Positions 25,907 through 34,395 of a stretch of 64,000 nt of DNA are shown piece by piece. The notes under the pieces were generated by a model. That model was not told where the DNA came from. It made no database searches and saw only the letters and a program-made list of their open reading frames with translations. Position 1 is the first letter of the stretch. The number at the start of each line of letters is the position of its first letter. The stretch spans positions 732-64,731 of the forward strand of contig NZ_VTHK01000025.1 in NCBI RefSeq assembly GCF_009765355.1. Direction: 5' to 3'. The translations under genes were made by a program, and so were the position numbers. The stretch is from Amycolatopsis anabasis. Lineage in GTDB: Bacteria > Actinomycetota > Actinomycetes > Mycobacteriales > Pseudonocardiaceae.

Positions 25907-27178
25907 ATGGTGTCCGCGACGACCGAAGAGAAACCCGGCAGGAACCTGCTGTCGTTCCCGACTTCCTGCGCGGCGCCGCAACCGCGGCCCGGGGAACCGG
26001 TCAAGGTTGTCCCGCTGGCCATCGCCGCCGCGGGGGCGATCGCGTTGAGCTGGTACGTCTGGGCCACCTACGGCGGGAAGTTCGGTGCCCTGCTGGTGCT
26101 CGGGCTGTTCCTCGGGGTCGCGCTGTTCCATTCCCGGTTCGGGTTCACCTCGGCGTGGCGGCAGCTCATCGCCGTCGGCAACGGACAGGGCCTGCGGGCG
26201 CACGCGTTGCTGCTCGGCACCGCGGCCACGCTGATCGCGCTGATCGCCTCGACCGGCTCTGGCCTGTTCGGGGCGACGCCGAAGGTCACCGCCGGGCCGA
26301 TCGGGCTTGGGTTGTTCGCGGGCGCCGCGGTGTTCGCGATCGGGATGCAGCTCGGCGGGGCGTGCGCGTCCGGCACGCTGTTCGCGGTCGGTTCCGGCCA
26401 GTCGACGATCGTGTTGACGCTGGGCGGTTTCATCGCCGGATCGGTGCTCTACACCTGGGCCTTCCCGATCTTCGACGGCTGGCCGCAGGTGTCGGGTTTC
26501 CTGCTGTCCGAGCACGTCGGCTGGTTCGGGTCGTGGGCGATCACGATCGCCGTGCTGCTCGGGATCGTGCTGCTGACCCGGGTGATCCAGGCGCGCCGGA
26601 CCCCGCCGCCGGTCGACGTGGTGCCGACCGCGCGCGGGTTCGCCCGGGTGTTCCGGGGTTCGTGGCCGGTGCTGGCGGGCGCGGTGGTGCTCGGCGTGCT
26701 CGCGGCGGCGGTCTTCCTGGTGTCCGGCGGAACCTGGGGCGTGACCTACGCCTTCGGCCTGTGGGGCGCGAAGTTCCTCCAGTTGCTGGGGCTGCACCCG
26801 GAAACCTGGGAGTTCTGGCAGACCCCGGCCAACGCGAAGACGCTCGCCGGTCCGATTTGGACGGAGAAGACCAGCCTGACCGACATCGGCATCATGCTCG
26901 GCGCGGCGGTCGCGGCCGCGGCGGCGGGTGCGTGGAAGATCCGCAGCGAGATCCCCTGGCGCACCGCGGTCGCCGCGGTGCTCGGCGGCGTGCTGATGGG
27001 CGTCGGCGCGCGGCTGGCGGGTGGCTGCAACATCGGGGCGTACCTCGCCGGGATCTCCACCGGCAGCCTGCACGGCTGGCTGTGGGGCGCGTTCGCGTTG
27101 CTGGGCACCTGGATCGGCCTCCGGATCCGCCCGCTGTTCGGCCTCGCGAACCCGAAACCCTCCGACAGCGTCTGCTGA
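25907..27178 (+). CDS. YeeE/YedE family sulfur transporter
   Basis: Polytopic membrane protein of 423 residues and about nine to ten helices, of the YeeE/YedE (TsuA) family, which imports thiosulfate or other reduced sulfur compounds. The conserved functional cysteines are in GGACASGTLF and GGCNIGAYLAG, one in each half of the internally duplicated fold. No adjacent TusA-type sulfur carrier gene is present. The start is ATG 25907 or the next codon GTG 25910. GGAGG ends one base before the ATG, so the GTG has better spacing. The transporter may feed cysteine synthesis. Confidence 0.87.
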   Translation: MVSATTEEKPGRNLLSFPTSCAAPQPRPGEPVKVVPLAIAAAGAIALSWYVWATYGGKFGALLVLGLFLGVALFHSRFGFTSAWRQLIAVGNGQGLRAHALLLGTAATLIALIASTGSGLFGATPKVTAGPIGLGLFAGAAVFAIGMQLGGACASGTLFAVGSGQSTIVLTLGGFIAGSVLYTWAFPIFDGWPQVSGFLLSEHVGWFGSWAITIAVLLGIVLLTRVIQARRTPPPVDVVPTARGFARVFRGSWPVLAGAVVLGVLAAAVFLVSGGTWGVTYAFGLWGAKFLQLLGLHPETWEFWQTPANAKTLAGPIWTEKTSLTDIGIMLGAAVAAAAAGAWKIRSEIPWRTAVAAVLGGVLMGVGARLAGGCNIGAYLAGISTGSLHGWLWGAFALLGTWIGLRIRPLFGLANPKPSDSVC

Positions 27179-27279
27179 GGTTCCGACGAACGGCCGTTGT
27201 CGCTCGCGCGCGCCGGTGTGAGGATTCGGCCAGCGCCCCGGGACGGCCGGGCGCGCACGGGGAACCCTTCGGAGGAGCC

Positions 27280-28686
27280 ATGCGCGCCTTGCTGCTGCGA
27301 CTTTCCGCGACCGCGGTCGCCGTGCTGGCCGTGCTCGGCCTCGCGGCGGCGCCCGCGAACGCGGCCCCGCCCGACGACATCCGCGCCGCACTCGACCGCG
27401 TCCCCGGGCTGACCGTGGTCGCGGAGAATCCGGCGCCCGCCGGTTACCGCTTCTTCGTGCTGACCTTCCGCCAGTTCGCCGACCACCGGAACCCCGGCGC
27501 GGGCGCCTTCGAGCAGCGGCTGACCCTGCTGCACCGGGATGTCCGGGCCCCGATGGTGATGTACACGAGCGGGTACAACGTGTCGCTCACGCCGAACCGG
27601 TCCGAACCCACGCAACTGGTCAACGGCAACCAGTTGTCGATGGAGTACCGCTACTTCACGCCGTCGCGGCCGGCCCCGCCGGACTGGTCCGGTCAGCTCA
27701 CCATCTGGCAGGCGGCCACCGACCAGCACCGGATCGCGACCGCGTTCAAATCGATCTACCAGGCGAACTGGCTGGCCACCGGCGGCAGCAAGGGCGGGAT
27801 GACCGCGACCTACTTCCGCCGCTTCTACCCGGGCGACGTGCACGGCACGATCCCTTATGTCGCCCCGAACGACGTACTCGACCCGATCGACAACTACAAC
27901 CGATTCCTGTCCCGCGTCGGCACCGACCCGTCCTGCCGAGCGGCCCTGCGCGCGATCCAGCGCGACGCGTTGGTGCGCCGCGACGAACTGGGCGCCCTTG
28001 CCGCGAAGGAAGCCGCGGAAAAGGGCTACACCTTCACCACACTCGGCTCACTCGACAAATCCCTGGAAATCGCGGTCATCGATTCCTACTGGGCGTTCTG
28101 GCAGTACCGGAAGCAGGCCGACTGCGCGAGCATCCCGGCCCCGGGCGCGCCCGCCGAGGTGCTCTACGAGTACTACGACACCACGGAAAGCCTGGTCACC
28201 TATGCCGACCAGGAACTCGAGCGGTACGTCCCGTACTACTACCAGGCCGCGGTCCAGCTCGGTTCCGGTGAATCGTACGAAAGCTACCTGCGCGATCTGC
28301 TGCGCTACCCGGGCACCAACCAGCCGTGGACCTTCGTGCCGAAATCCGTGCCGCGCAAGCATTTCGACTACCTCGCGATGCCGGACATCGATTTCTGGGT
28401 CCGCACCCAAAGCGATCGGATGCTGTTCGTCTACGGCGAGAACGACCCGTGGGGCGCCGAAGCCTTCCACCCCAGCCGCCACGATTCCTACCGCTACACC
28501 GTCCCCGGCGGGAACCACGGCGCCCGGATCGCCCAGCTCCCACCGGACCAGGCCGCCGAAGCGACCGTCACCGTCCGCCGCTGGGCAGGCGTCGACCCGG
28601 CCGCAACGCGGGTCGAATCCGCCCCGGCCGACGCCCCCGTCACCTTCGACGCCGACCCGATCATGCTCACCCGCCCCCGCCTCTAG
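27280..28686 (+). CDS. Secreted S37 family prolyl tri/tetrapeptidyl aminopeptidase-like protein
   Basis: Exported alpha/beta-hydrolase of 468 residues (PS-10/S37 family). The signal peptide MRALLLRLSATAVAVLAVLG ends near ANA (residue 27). The nucleophile is in TGGSKGGMT, the acid in YGENDPWGAE and the histidine in PGGNHGARI. The S37 family in Streptomyces removes N-terminal tri- or tetrapeptides from secreted proteins. The ATG follows GGAGGAG closely. The gene ends five bases before the first of two identical 82-bp repeats. Confidence 0.88.
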   Translation: MRALLLRLSATAVAVLAVLGLAAAPANAAPPDDIRAALDRVPGLTVVAENPAPAGYRFFVLTFRQFADHRNPGAGAFEQRLTLLHRDVRAPMVMYTSGYNVSLTPNRSEPTQLVNGNQLSMEYRYFTPSRPAPPDWSGQLTIWQAATDQHRIATAFKSIYQANWLATGGSKGGMTATYFRRFYPGDVHGTIPYVAPNDVLDPIDNYNRFLSRVGTDPSCRAALRAIQRDALVRRDELGALAAKEAAEKGYTFTTLGSLDKSLEIAVIDSYWAFWQYRKQADCASIPAPGAPAEVLYEYYDTTESLVTYADQELERYVPYYYQAAVQLGSGESYESYLRDLLRYPGTNQPWTFVPKSVPRKHFDYLAMPDIDFWVRTQSDRMLFVYGENDPWGAEAFHPSRHDSYRYTVPGGNHGARIAQLPPDQAAEATVTVRRWAGVDPAATRVESAPADAPVTFDADPIMLTRPRL

Positions 28687-28690
28687 CGTT

Positions 28691-28772
28691 TCCCCCAATG
28701 TGGCATTGGGGGCGTTGAAGGTACCCAATGCGGCTTTCGGGGCGTTGAATGTCCCGAAAGCCACATTGGGGG
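28691..28772. repeat. 30-bp unit repeat element, locus 2 (identical to locus 3)
   Basis: This 82-bp element is identical, base for base, to 29813-29894. It contains two head-to-tail 30-bp units (28694-28723, 28724-28753) and an inverted end, so its termini CCCCCAATGTGG and CCACATTGGGGG form a 12-bp inverted repeat. It lies between the S37 peptidase stop and the stop of the minus-strand DUF559-like gene. Confidence 0.95.
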
Positions 28773-28781
28773 CCCACGCCC

Positions 28782-29705
28782 TCAGCCGGTGCGGACCGCG
28801 GGGCGGGGGCGGTTGCGCGCCGCCTGGTAGGCGGCCATGAGTTCCTCGATCACGGCGGCCGGTTCGGTGCGCAAGCGGCTAGGTAGCGTCTGCAGCACCA
28901 CGATTCCCGCCGCCGCGTATCGCGCATTGCGCGCCAAGGTATCCGCGTAGCCCTCCACCTCGAAATGGAATTCGCGTGAGTCGATCTCCCAGGCGAACGC
29001 GACCGCGTCGAGCCACGCGTCCGGTTTGCCGATGTAGCCGCCCGAATGGTCGTACACCGGTACGTTGCGTTCGCATTCCGGCAGTCCGGCGCGTTTCCAC
29101 AGCCACAACGCGTCGGCCTCGGCGACGGATTCGGCGCCGTCGAGCAGTTCGGCGATCGCTCGACGGGGAAGTGCCGAGCCGCGCTGGCTCCCGCGTTCCA
29201 ACTCGCCGGCCAGTGCCTCCGGCTTGCATCGTCGGCGCTGCACCGCCTCCGCCAGCATGGCCCGTATCGCGTCGAAATCGCGCATGCGCCGTGCCGCGTC
29301 GAGTACGGCACGGTGCAGCGGCGCGACCGGGACCTCGTCGCGGACGACCGGCGACGGCAACCTGGTCGTGCGTTCCACCAGGGCGAAGCCGGCGCTGGTG
29401 ATCTCCCGCTTGCCGGGCACCAGCAGGTGGATCTCATCCGGATCCGGTGGCGGGATGCGTTTCAGCCCGAATCTTCGTGCCGCCCATAAGCCGGTCACCA
29501 TGGCGCCCTCGCCGCCGCGGAGCAGCGCGGCTCGGATGCGCTGCTCGTCGGTCGGTTCGGATGGCGCGAGCAGGATGATGCCGGGCAGCAGGCGCCGCCA
29601 CGGTCCTCCCGGCAGGCACCGCCGGTAGATGGTCTTGCGCGGCACCCCGATGTCTTCGAGAGCCATCGCACGAACCACCGCTGAATTGTTCTTGTGATCC
29701 CGCAC
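28782..29705 (-). CDS. DUF559-like protein: AbiEi-type helix-turn-helix plus nuclease-like domain
   Basis: A 307-residue protein with the actinobacterial AbiEi-like/DUF559 architecture. The N-terminal winged-helix-like part reads ALEDIGVPRKTIYRRCLPGGPWRRLLPG, and the C-terminal Vsr-like nuclease fold reads KPDAWLDAVAFAWEIDSREFHFE. The PD...EXD core looks preserved. It is often annotated as endonuclease-like, but activity is unproven. The start is uncertain: GTG 29705 keeps the full N-terminal domain, while ATG 29666 is an alternative. No strong ribosome binding site was found for either. A rare TTA codon (complement of 29487-29489) and the flanking identical repeats suggest an acquired cassette. 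Confidence 0.65.
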   Translation of the reverse strand: MRDHKNNSAVVRAMALEDIGVPRKTIYRRCLPGGPWRRLLPGIILLAPSEPTDEQRIRAALLRGGEGAMVTGLWAARRFGLKRIPPPDPDEIHLLVPGKREITSAGFALVERTTRLPSPVVRDEVPVAPLHRAVLDAARRMRDFDAIRAMLAEAVQRRRCKPEALAGELERGSQRGSALPRRAIAELLDGAESVAEADALWLWKRAGLPECERNVPVYDHSGGYIGKPDAWLDAVAFAWEIDSREFHFEVEGYADTLARNARYAAAGIVVLQTLPSRLRTEPAAVIEELMAAYQAARNRPRPAVRTG

Positions 29706-29812
29706 TAGCGGGTGCTGGGTCCAATGTCCACGTTTCACACGACGAGCATGCGCACACCGACCGACAAAACCCGCGTAAGGACCGCACGAAAGTCCCACTC
29801 GCATCACGGGAG

Positions 29813-29894
29813 TCCCCCAATGTGGCATTGGGGGCGTTGAAGGTACCCAATGCGGCTTTCGGGGCGTTGAATGTCCCGAAAGCCACATTGGGGG
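29813..29894. repeat. 30-bp unit repeat element, locus 3 (identical to locus 2)
   Basis: The second 82-bp copy, in direct orientation to 28691-28772, with the same 12-bp terminal inverted repeat. It lies upstream of the DUF559-like gene and ends two bases before the stop of the thiolase gene. The two copies enclose a 1.04-kb segment. Confidence 0.95.
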
Positions 29895-29896
29895 AA

Positions 29897-31117
29897 TCAG
29901 GTGAGGCGTTCGAGGACCATGGCCATGCCCTGGCCGCCGCCGACACACATGGTTTCCAGACCGAACTGCTTGTCGTGGTGCTGGAGGGAATTGATCAGGG
30001 TGGAGGTGATCCGGGCACCGGTCATGCCGAACGGGTGGCCGACGGCGATCGCGCCGCCGTTGACGTTCAGGCGTTCGAGGTCGATGCCCAGGTCCCGGTA
30101 GGACGGGATGACCTGGGCGGCGAACGCCTCGTTGATCTCCACCAGGTCGATGTCGCCGATCGCCATTCCGGCGCGGGCCAGTGCCTGGCGGGAGGCTTCG
30201 ACCGGGCCGTAGCCCATGATTTCCGGGGAGAGGCCGGAGACGCCGGTGGAGACGATCCGGGCGAGGGGGGTGATGCCGAGGTCGCGCGCCTTGGTGTCGG
30301 ACATGATCACCAGCGCCGCGGCGCCGTCGTTGAGGGGGCAGCAGTTGCCCGCGGTGACCCGGCCGTCCGGGCGGAATACCGGCTTCAACCCCGCGACGCC
30401 TTCCAGGGTGACGCCGGGGCGGGGGCCGTCGTCGGCGGCGACCGTGGTGCCGTCCGGGAGGGTGACCGGGGTGATGTCCTTGGCCCAGAAGCCGTCCGCG
30501 ATGGCCTTCTCGGCGAGGTTCTGCGAGCGGACGCCGAATTCGTCCATCTCTTCGCGGGTGACGTTCTTCAGGCGGGCCAGGTTTTCGGCGGTCTGGCCCA
30601 TCGCGATGTAGACGTCCGGCAGGTCGCCGGTCTCGCGCGGGTCGGTCCAGGTTTCCGCGCCCTGTTCGGCGACGCGGGCGGTGCGGGCTTCGGCCTCGGC
30701 GAACAGCGGGTTGTGGGTGTCGGGCCAGGAGTCCGCGCTGCCGCGAGAGAAGCGGGAGACCGTTTCCACGCCCGCGGAGATGAAGACGTCGCCTTCACCC
30801 GCCTTGATCGCGTGCAGTGCCATCCGGGTGGTCTGCAGGCTGGACGAGCAGTACCGGGTGATCGTGCAGCCGGGCAGGTGGTCGTAACCGAGTTCGACGG
30901 CGACCGCGCGGCCCATGTTGAAACCCGACTCGCCGCCGGGCAGCCCGCAGCCGAGCATCAGGTCCTCGATCTCCGCCGGGTCGAGCTGGGGCACCTTGTC
31001 CAGTGCGGCCCGCACCATCTGCGCGGCGAGGTCGTCGGGTCGCATGCTCACCAGCGAGCCCTTGTTGGCGCGGCCGATCGGGGACCGGGCGGCGGAGACG
31101 ATCACGGCTTCTGGCAT
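29897..31117 (-). CDS. Acetyl-CoA C-acyltransferase (thiolase)
   Basis: Type II thiolase of 406 residues that cleaves 3-ketoacyl-CoA or condenses two acyl-CoAs. The nucleophilic cysteine is in TRYCSSSLQT (about residue 92). The C-terminal GHPFGMTGAR gives the catalytic histidine and CVGGGQGMAM the second cysteine. ATG 31117 is preceded by AAGGGAG. An operator-like palindrome lies 37 bases upstream of the start. Gene order suggests the FadA3 orthologue of mycobacteria, active in fatty acid degradation. Confidence 0.92.
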   Translation of the reverse strand: MPEAVIVSAARSPIGRANKGSLVSMRPDDLAAQMVRAALDKVPQLDPAEIEDLMLGCGLPGGESGFNMGRAVAVELGYDHLPGCTITRYCSSSLQTTRMALHAIKAGEGDVFISAGVETVSRFSRGSADSWPDTHNPLFAEAEARTARVAEQGAETWTDPRETGDLPDVYIAMGQTAENLARLKNVTREEMDEFGVRSQNLAEKAIADGFWAKDITPVTLPDGTTVAADDGPRPGVTLEGVAGLKPVFRPDGRVTAGNCCPLNDGAAALVIMSDTKARDLGITPLARIVSTGVSGLSPEIMGYGPVEASRQALARAGMAIGDIDLVEINEAFAAQVIPSYRDLGIDLERLNVNGGAIAVGHPFGMTGARITSTLINSLQHHDKQFGLETMCVGGGQGMAMVLERLT

Positions 31118-31153
31118 GGCGGACACTCCCTTGTGGCGACGCTGAATCCGGTG

Positions 31154-31182
31154 GCGCTCAGTACTGAGCGGGCGCTTAGTAC
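31154..31182. promoter_or_regulatory. Palindromic operator upstream of the thiolase gene
   Basis: CGCTCAGTACTGAGCG (31155-31170) is a perfect 16-bp palindrome. Half-site GCGCTCAGTAC (31154-31164) recurs as GCGCTTAGTAC at 31172-31182, 18 bp away. This pattern fits a TetR-type repressor of fatty acid genes, but no such regulator gene is adjacent. Confidence 0.6.
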
Positions 31183-31234
31183 ATCTTGCCGCCTGGCGGC
31201 CCCGGGTCAAACCGGAAGGCGACCCGGAACACGT

Positions 31235-32809
31235 TCAGCGCCGGTCCATCGGAATCTTGGCCAAGGCGACCTCGAAGCCCGCGTCCCGCACGTTCTGGGC
31301 CTCGGTGACCAGGTTCCGCCTGCTGAAGAACGGCAGCAACTCGCGCAGGTCACCTGGCCGGGGCGTGCCCATCGCGTACACGATCGACGGCTTCGGGCGG
31401 CGCCGCTGAGCCCGGCCGCGCAGGTCGTCGTGGTAGCGGTGCACGGCCTCGGCGTAGTCCGGATCGCTCGCGTAGAGGGTGGCCGAGACGCGGCCCTGCG
31501 CGAACAGGTGCGAGAGCTTTTCCGACTTGTTCATCTTCTTGACGCAGATCAGTTCCAGGTCCGGGGTGAGCAGGTCGCAGATCTCGACGGTGCCGCGCGC
31601 GCCCGGGAACCGGAAGTCCTTCTTGTCCAGCAGGGCCCAGCCGCGCTGCGCCGCGGCCGAGGCGTTGTAGGCGCCCTCGTCGTCCTTGGCTCGCCAGCGC
31701 GGAAGTTCCAGCCGCGCGTCCGGGATCGTGGCGAGCTGGGCGGCCAGGTACTCCAGCAGGCGGTGGCCGATCTCGTACCACCGGCCGTTCGCCAGCACGA
31801 AATGCCGGGCGTCCCGCCGGGTCTCGGCGGTCAGGTAGGAGAGCAGCGGCCGGGGGTGGTGCTCGTGCAGTTCGGCGTCCACCAGGCGGACTTCCAGCCG
31901 GGTGAGCGCGTCGTCGCCCGCCTGGTGCACGTGCCGGCGCACGTCGGCCAGGGTCACCTCGTCCAGCAGCCGGGTCTCCCGGTCGCCGCGGATCCGGAAC
32001 CGGGTGGTCCCGCGGTCGGTGTACTCCCAGAGCTCGTCCGGCGGCGCGGTGTCCACGTCCGCGCTCGCCGACTCCCCGGCGCGGATCCGCACCATCAGGT
32101 CCCGGGTCAGGCCGCGCGCCAGCCCGCTGTCCGGGTGCAGCTCGGTGTAGTCGTCCAGGAACGGGAATTTGGCGCGGTATTCGGTCCCGGCGTAGGCCTC
32201 CAGCGCGCCGCGCAGCAGCTCCTCGAGCCGGTCGATGCTCGCGTACTCCGATTCCGGGCCGACGCGCAGCGCGATGTCGCCCCGGGTGCGCACCGCGAAC
32301 TTCGATTCGCTCAGCCCGCCGAGCGAATGCACCATCTCCCGGTTCGTGTCGACCCCGAAGTCGAACATCTGCCCGGCCTGGTTCAACGCCGTGGTCGACG
32401 TGCGGATCCGGTGGCCGTAGGTGCGGCTGTGCACCCGCCGCAGGCCGTCCGCCGGGGTCCAGTTCGCGGCCACCCGGCGGCCGAAGTCGTTCACCAGCAA
32501 CTCGCGCCGCAGCGCCGAGGAACCCCGGTTGAACGTGACCGCGAGGAACCGGCCGTCGATCTGCGCGAGCAGCACGGCCGAATGGCTGTAGGCCGGCTCC
32601 CAGCTGAGGTCGAACCGCTCGCCGAGGTAGGCCGCCCAGCCGGGTTCGGGGCTGACCGTGAACAGGCGCCACAGCTGGTGCGGGAAGGCCAGCCCGGGGG
32701 CCGGGGGCGCCTGCTCGAGCGGCGGTTCGCGGGGGCCGCGGGGCCGCAGCAGATCGTCGAAGGAATGGGCGTCCGGACCGAAGAGGTAAACCTTCAACTC
32801 GGTGTTCAC
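31235..32809 (-). CDS. DUF6119/TIGR04141-like sporadically distributed protein
   Basis: A 524-residue cytoplasmic protein of unknown function. The C-terminal region carries the features I associate with the TIGR04141/DUF6119 family: GTVEICDLLT, then an ICVKKM strand and the KSEKLSHLFAQGRVSA motif. The N-terminal half (LKVYLFGPDAHSFDDLL...) and the middle are also complete. The GTG start has AGAGGA just upstream. The family is patchily distributed. This copy stands alone between thiolase and cbs, where the recalled mycobacterial order has esterase-type genes. The catalytic role, if any, is unknown. Family assignment is from memory of motifs. Confidence 0.6.
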   Translation of the reverse strand: MNTELKVYLFGPDAHSFDDLLRPRGPREPPLEQAPPAPGLAFPHQLWRLFTVSPEPGWAAYLGERFDLSWEPAYSHSAVLLAQIDGRFLAVTFNRGSSALRRELLVNDFGRRVAANWTPADGLRRVHSRTYGHRIRTSTTALNQAGQMFDFGVDTNREMVHSLGGLSESKFAVRTRGDIALRVGPESEYASIDRLEELLRGALEAYAGTEYRAKFPFLDDYTELHPDSGLARGLTRDLMVRIRAGESASADVDTAPPDELWEYTDRGTTRFRIRGDRETRLLDEVTLADVRRHVHQAGDDALTRLEVRLVDAELHEHHPRPLLSYLTAETRRDARHFVLANGRWYEIGHRLLEYLAAQLATIPDARLELPRWRAKDDEGAYNASAAAQRGWALLDKKDFRFPGARGTVEICDLLTPDLELICVKKMNKSEKLSHLFAQGRVSATLYASDPDYAEAVHRYHDDLRGRAQRRRPKPSIVYAMGTPRPGDLRELLPFFSRRNLVTEAQNVRDAGFEVALAKIPMDRR

Positions 32810-32898
32810 AACGTCCTCTGTTGCCGTGCGTACTCAAGCCGCGGGCGTTCCGTAGCCAAGCCTGATCGAGTGATCCACGTGTGGCAAGCCTCGGAAGC

Positions 32899-32904
32899 TA
32901 GGCT
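32899..32904 (+). promoter_or_regulatory. -10 element, probable leaderless promoter of cbs
   Basis: TAGGCT ends six bases before the cbs GTG start, and no ribosome binding site is present between them. The same hexamer at nearly the same distance precedes metB (37610-37615). The palindrome CCACGTGTGG lies just upstream. Confidence 0.45.
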
Positions 32905-32910
32905 GAGCGG

Positions 32911-34281
32911 GTGGATTACGTGGAGCATGTCGTCGACCTGGTGGGCAACACCCCGTTGGTCAGACTGAACGCACTCGCCGACGGGCTCGAGCCGCTGGTG
33001 CTCGCCAAGGTCGAGTACCTCAACCCGGGCGGCAGCGTGAAGGACCGCATCGCGCTGCGCATGATCGAGGCCGCCGAGCGGTCCGGCGAACTGCGGCCCG
33101 GCGGCACGATCGTCGAACCCACCTCCGGCAACACCGGGGTCGGGCTGGCGATGGTCGCCCAGCGCAAGGGGTACAAGTGCGTGTTCGTCTGCCCGGACAA
33201 GGTCAGCGAGGACAAGCGCAACGTGCTCAAGGCCTACGGCGCCGAGGTGGTCGTCTGCCCCACCGCGGTCGCGCCCGAGCACCCCGACTCCTACTACAAC
33301 GTCTCCGACCGGCTGGTCCGCGAGATCGACGGCGCCTGGAAGCCCAACCAGTACGCGAATCCGCAGAACCCGGAAAGCCACTACCACTCGACCGGCCCGG
33401 AGATCTGGCGCCAGACCGAGGGCCGGGTGACCCACTTCGTCGCGGGCGTCGGCACCGGCGGCACGATCTCCGGCACCGGCCGCTTCCTCAAGGAGGTGTC
33501 CGACGGGAAGGTGCAGGTCATCGGCGCCGACCCGGAGGGCTCGGTCTACTCCGGCGGCTCCGGGCGCCCCTACCTGGTCGAGGGCGTCGGCGAGGACTTC
33601 TGGCCGGACACCTACGACCGGAACATCGCCGACCGGATCATCCCGGTCTCGGACGCCGATTCCTTCACCATCACCCGGCGGCTCGCGCTCGAGGAGGGCC
33701 TGCTGGTCGGCGGCTCGTGCGGGATGGCCGTGGCCGCCGCTCTGCGGCTGGCCGAAAGCAGCGGCCCGGATGACGTGATCGTGGTCCTGCTGCCCGACGG
33801 CGGCCGCGGCTACCTGACCAAGGTGTTCAACGACACGTGGATGTCGTCCTACGGGTTCCTCCCGCCGGATTCGACCGGCGCCACGGTCGGGGACGTGCTG
33901 CGGGCCAAGACCGGTTCGCTGCCGGATCTGGTGCACACGCACCCGAACGAGACCGTCGCGGAGGCGGTCGCGATCCTGCACGAGTTCGGGGTCAGCCAGA
34001 TGCCGGTGGTCAGCGCCGAGCCGCCGGTGATGGCGGCCGAGGTGGTGGGCGCGGTGAACGAGCGCGAACTGCTGGACGCCCTGTTCACCGGTAAAGCCGG
34101 ATTGGCCGACCGGTTGGACAAGCACATGTCGCCGCCGCTGCCTACCATCGGGGCAGGCGAGCAGGTGGGTTCCGCCATGAAGGCGCTCTCCGACGCCGAC
34201 GGGGCCCTCGTGCTGGTCGACGGAAAGCCTGCCGGGGTGGTCACCAGGCAAGACCTGCTCGGCTTCCTCGCCGGGCGGTGA
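32911..34281 (+). CDS. cbs: Cystathionine beta-synthase
   Basis: PLP enzyme joining serine and homocysteine to cystathionine in reverse transsulfuration, 456 residues. The PLP lysine is in NPGGSVKDRIA (about residue 43). The phosphate-binding loop reads GTGGTISGTGR, and the TSGNTG substrate loop lies near residue 72. Two C-terminal CBS motifs (about residues 335-455) form a Bateman module. The start is GTG at 32911. Together with metB at 37623 it makes the cystathionine route complete in this window. Confidence 0.93.
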   Translation: MDYVEHVVDLVGNTPLVRLNALADGLEPLVLAKVEYLNPGGSVKDRIALRMIEAAERSGELRPGGTIVEPTSGNTGVGLAMVAQRKGYKCVFVCPDKVSEDKRNVLKAYGAEVVVCPTAVAPEHPDSYYNVSDRLVREIDGAWKPNQYANPQNPESHYHSTGPEIWRQTEGRVTHFVAGVGTGGTISGTGRFLKEVSDGKVQVIGADPEGSVYSGGSGRPYLVEGVGEDFWPDTYDRNIADRIIPVSDADSFTITRRLALEEGLLVGGSCGMAVAAALRLAESSGPDDVIVVLLPDGGRGYLTKVFNDTWMSSYGFLPPDSTGATVGDVLRAKTGSLPDLVHTHPNETVAEAVAILHEFGVSQMPVVSAEPPVMAAEVVGAVNERELLDALFTGKAGLADRLDKHMSPPLPTIGAGEQVGSAMKALSDADGALVLVDGKPAGVVTRQDLLGFLAGR

Positions 34282-34395
34282 ACTGGGTTTCATCGTGTGG
34301 CCGGGCCGGGGCGTTACGAGCGCCCGGGTCGGCCATCCGATAGCGTGTGCCCGAGTTAAGTTTTCAGGTCCTCGTCAAGGGGGTTCAAGACCCAC

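Noticed and set aside
29897..31210. Longer N-terminus for the thiolase (open to 31210)
   Set aside because: The ATG at 31117 has AAGGGAG upstream, and thiolases start with this EAVIVSAARSPIGR form. The extension covers the operator.
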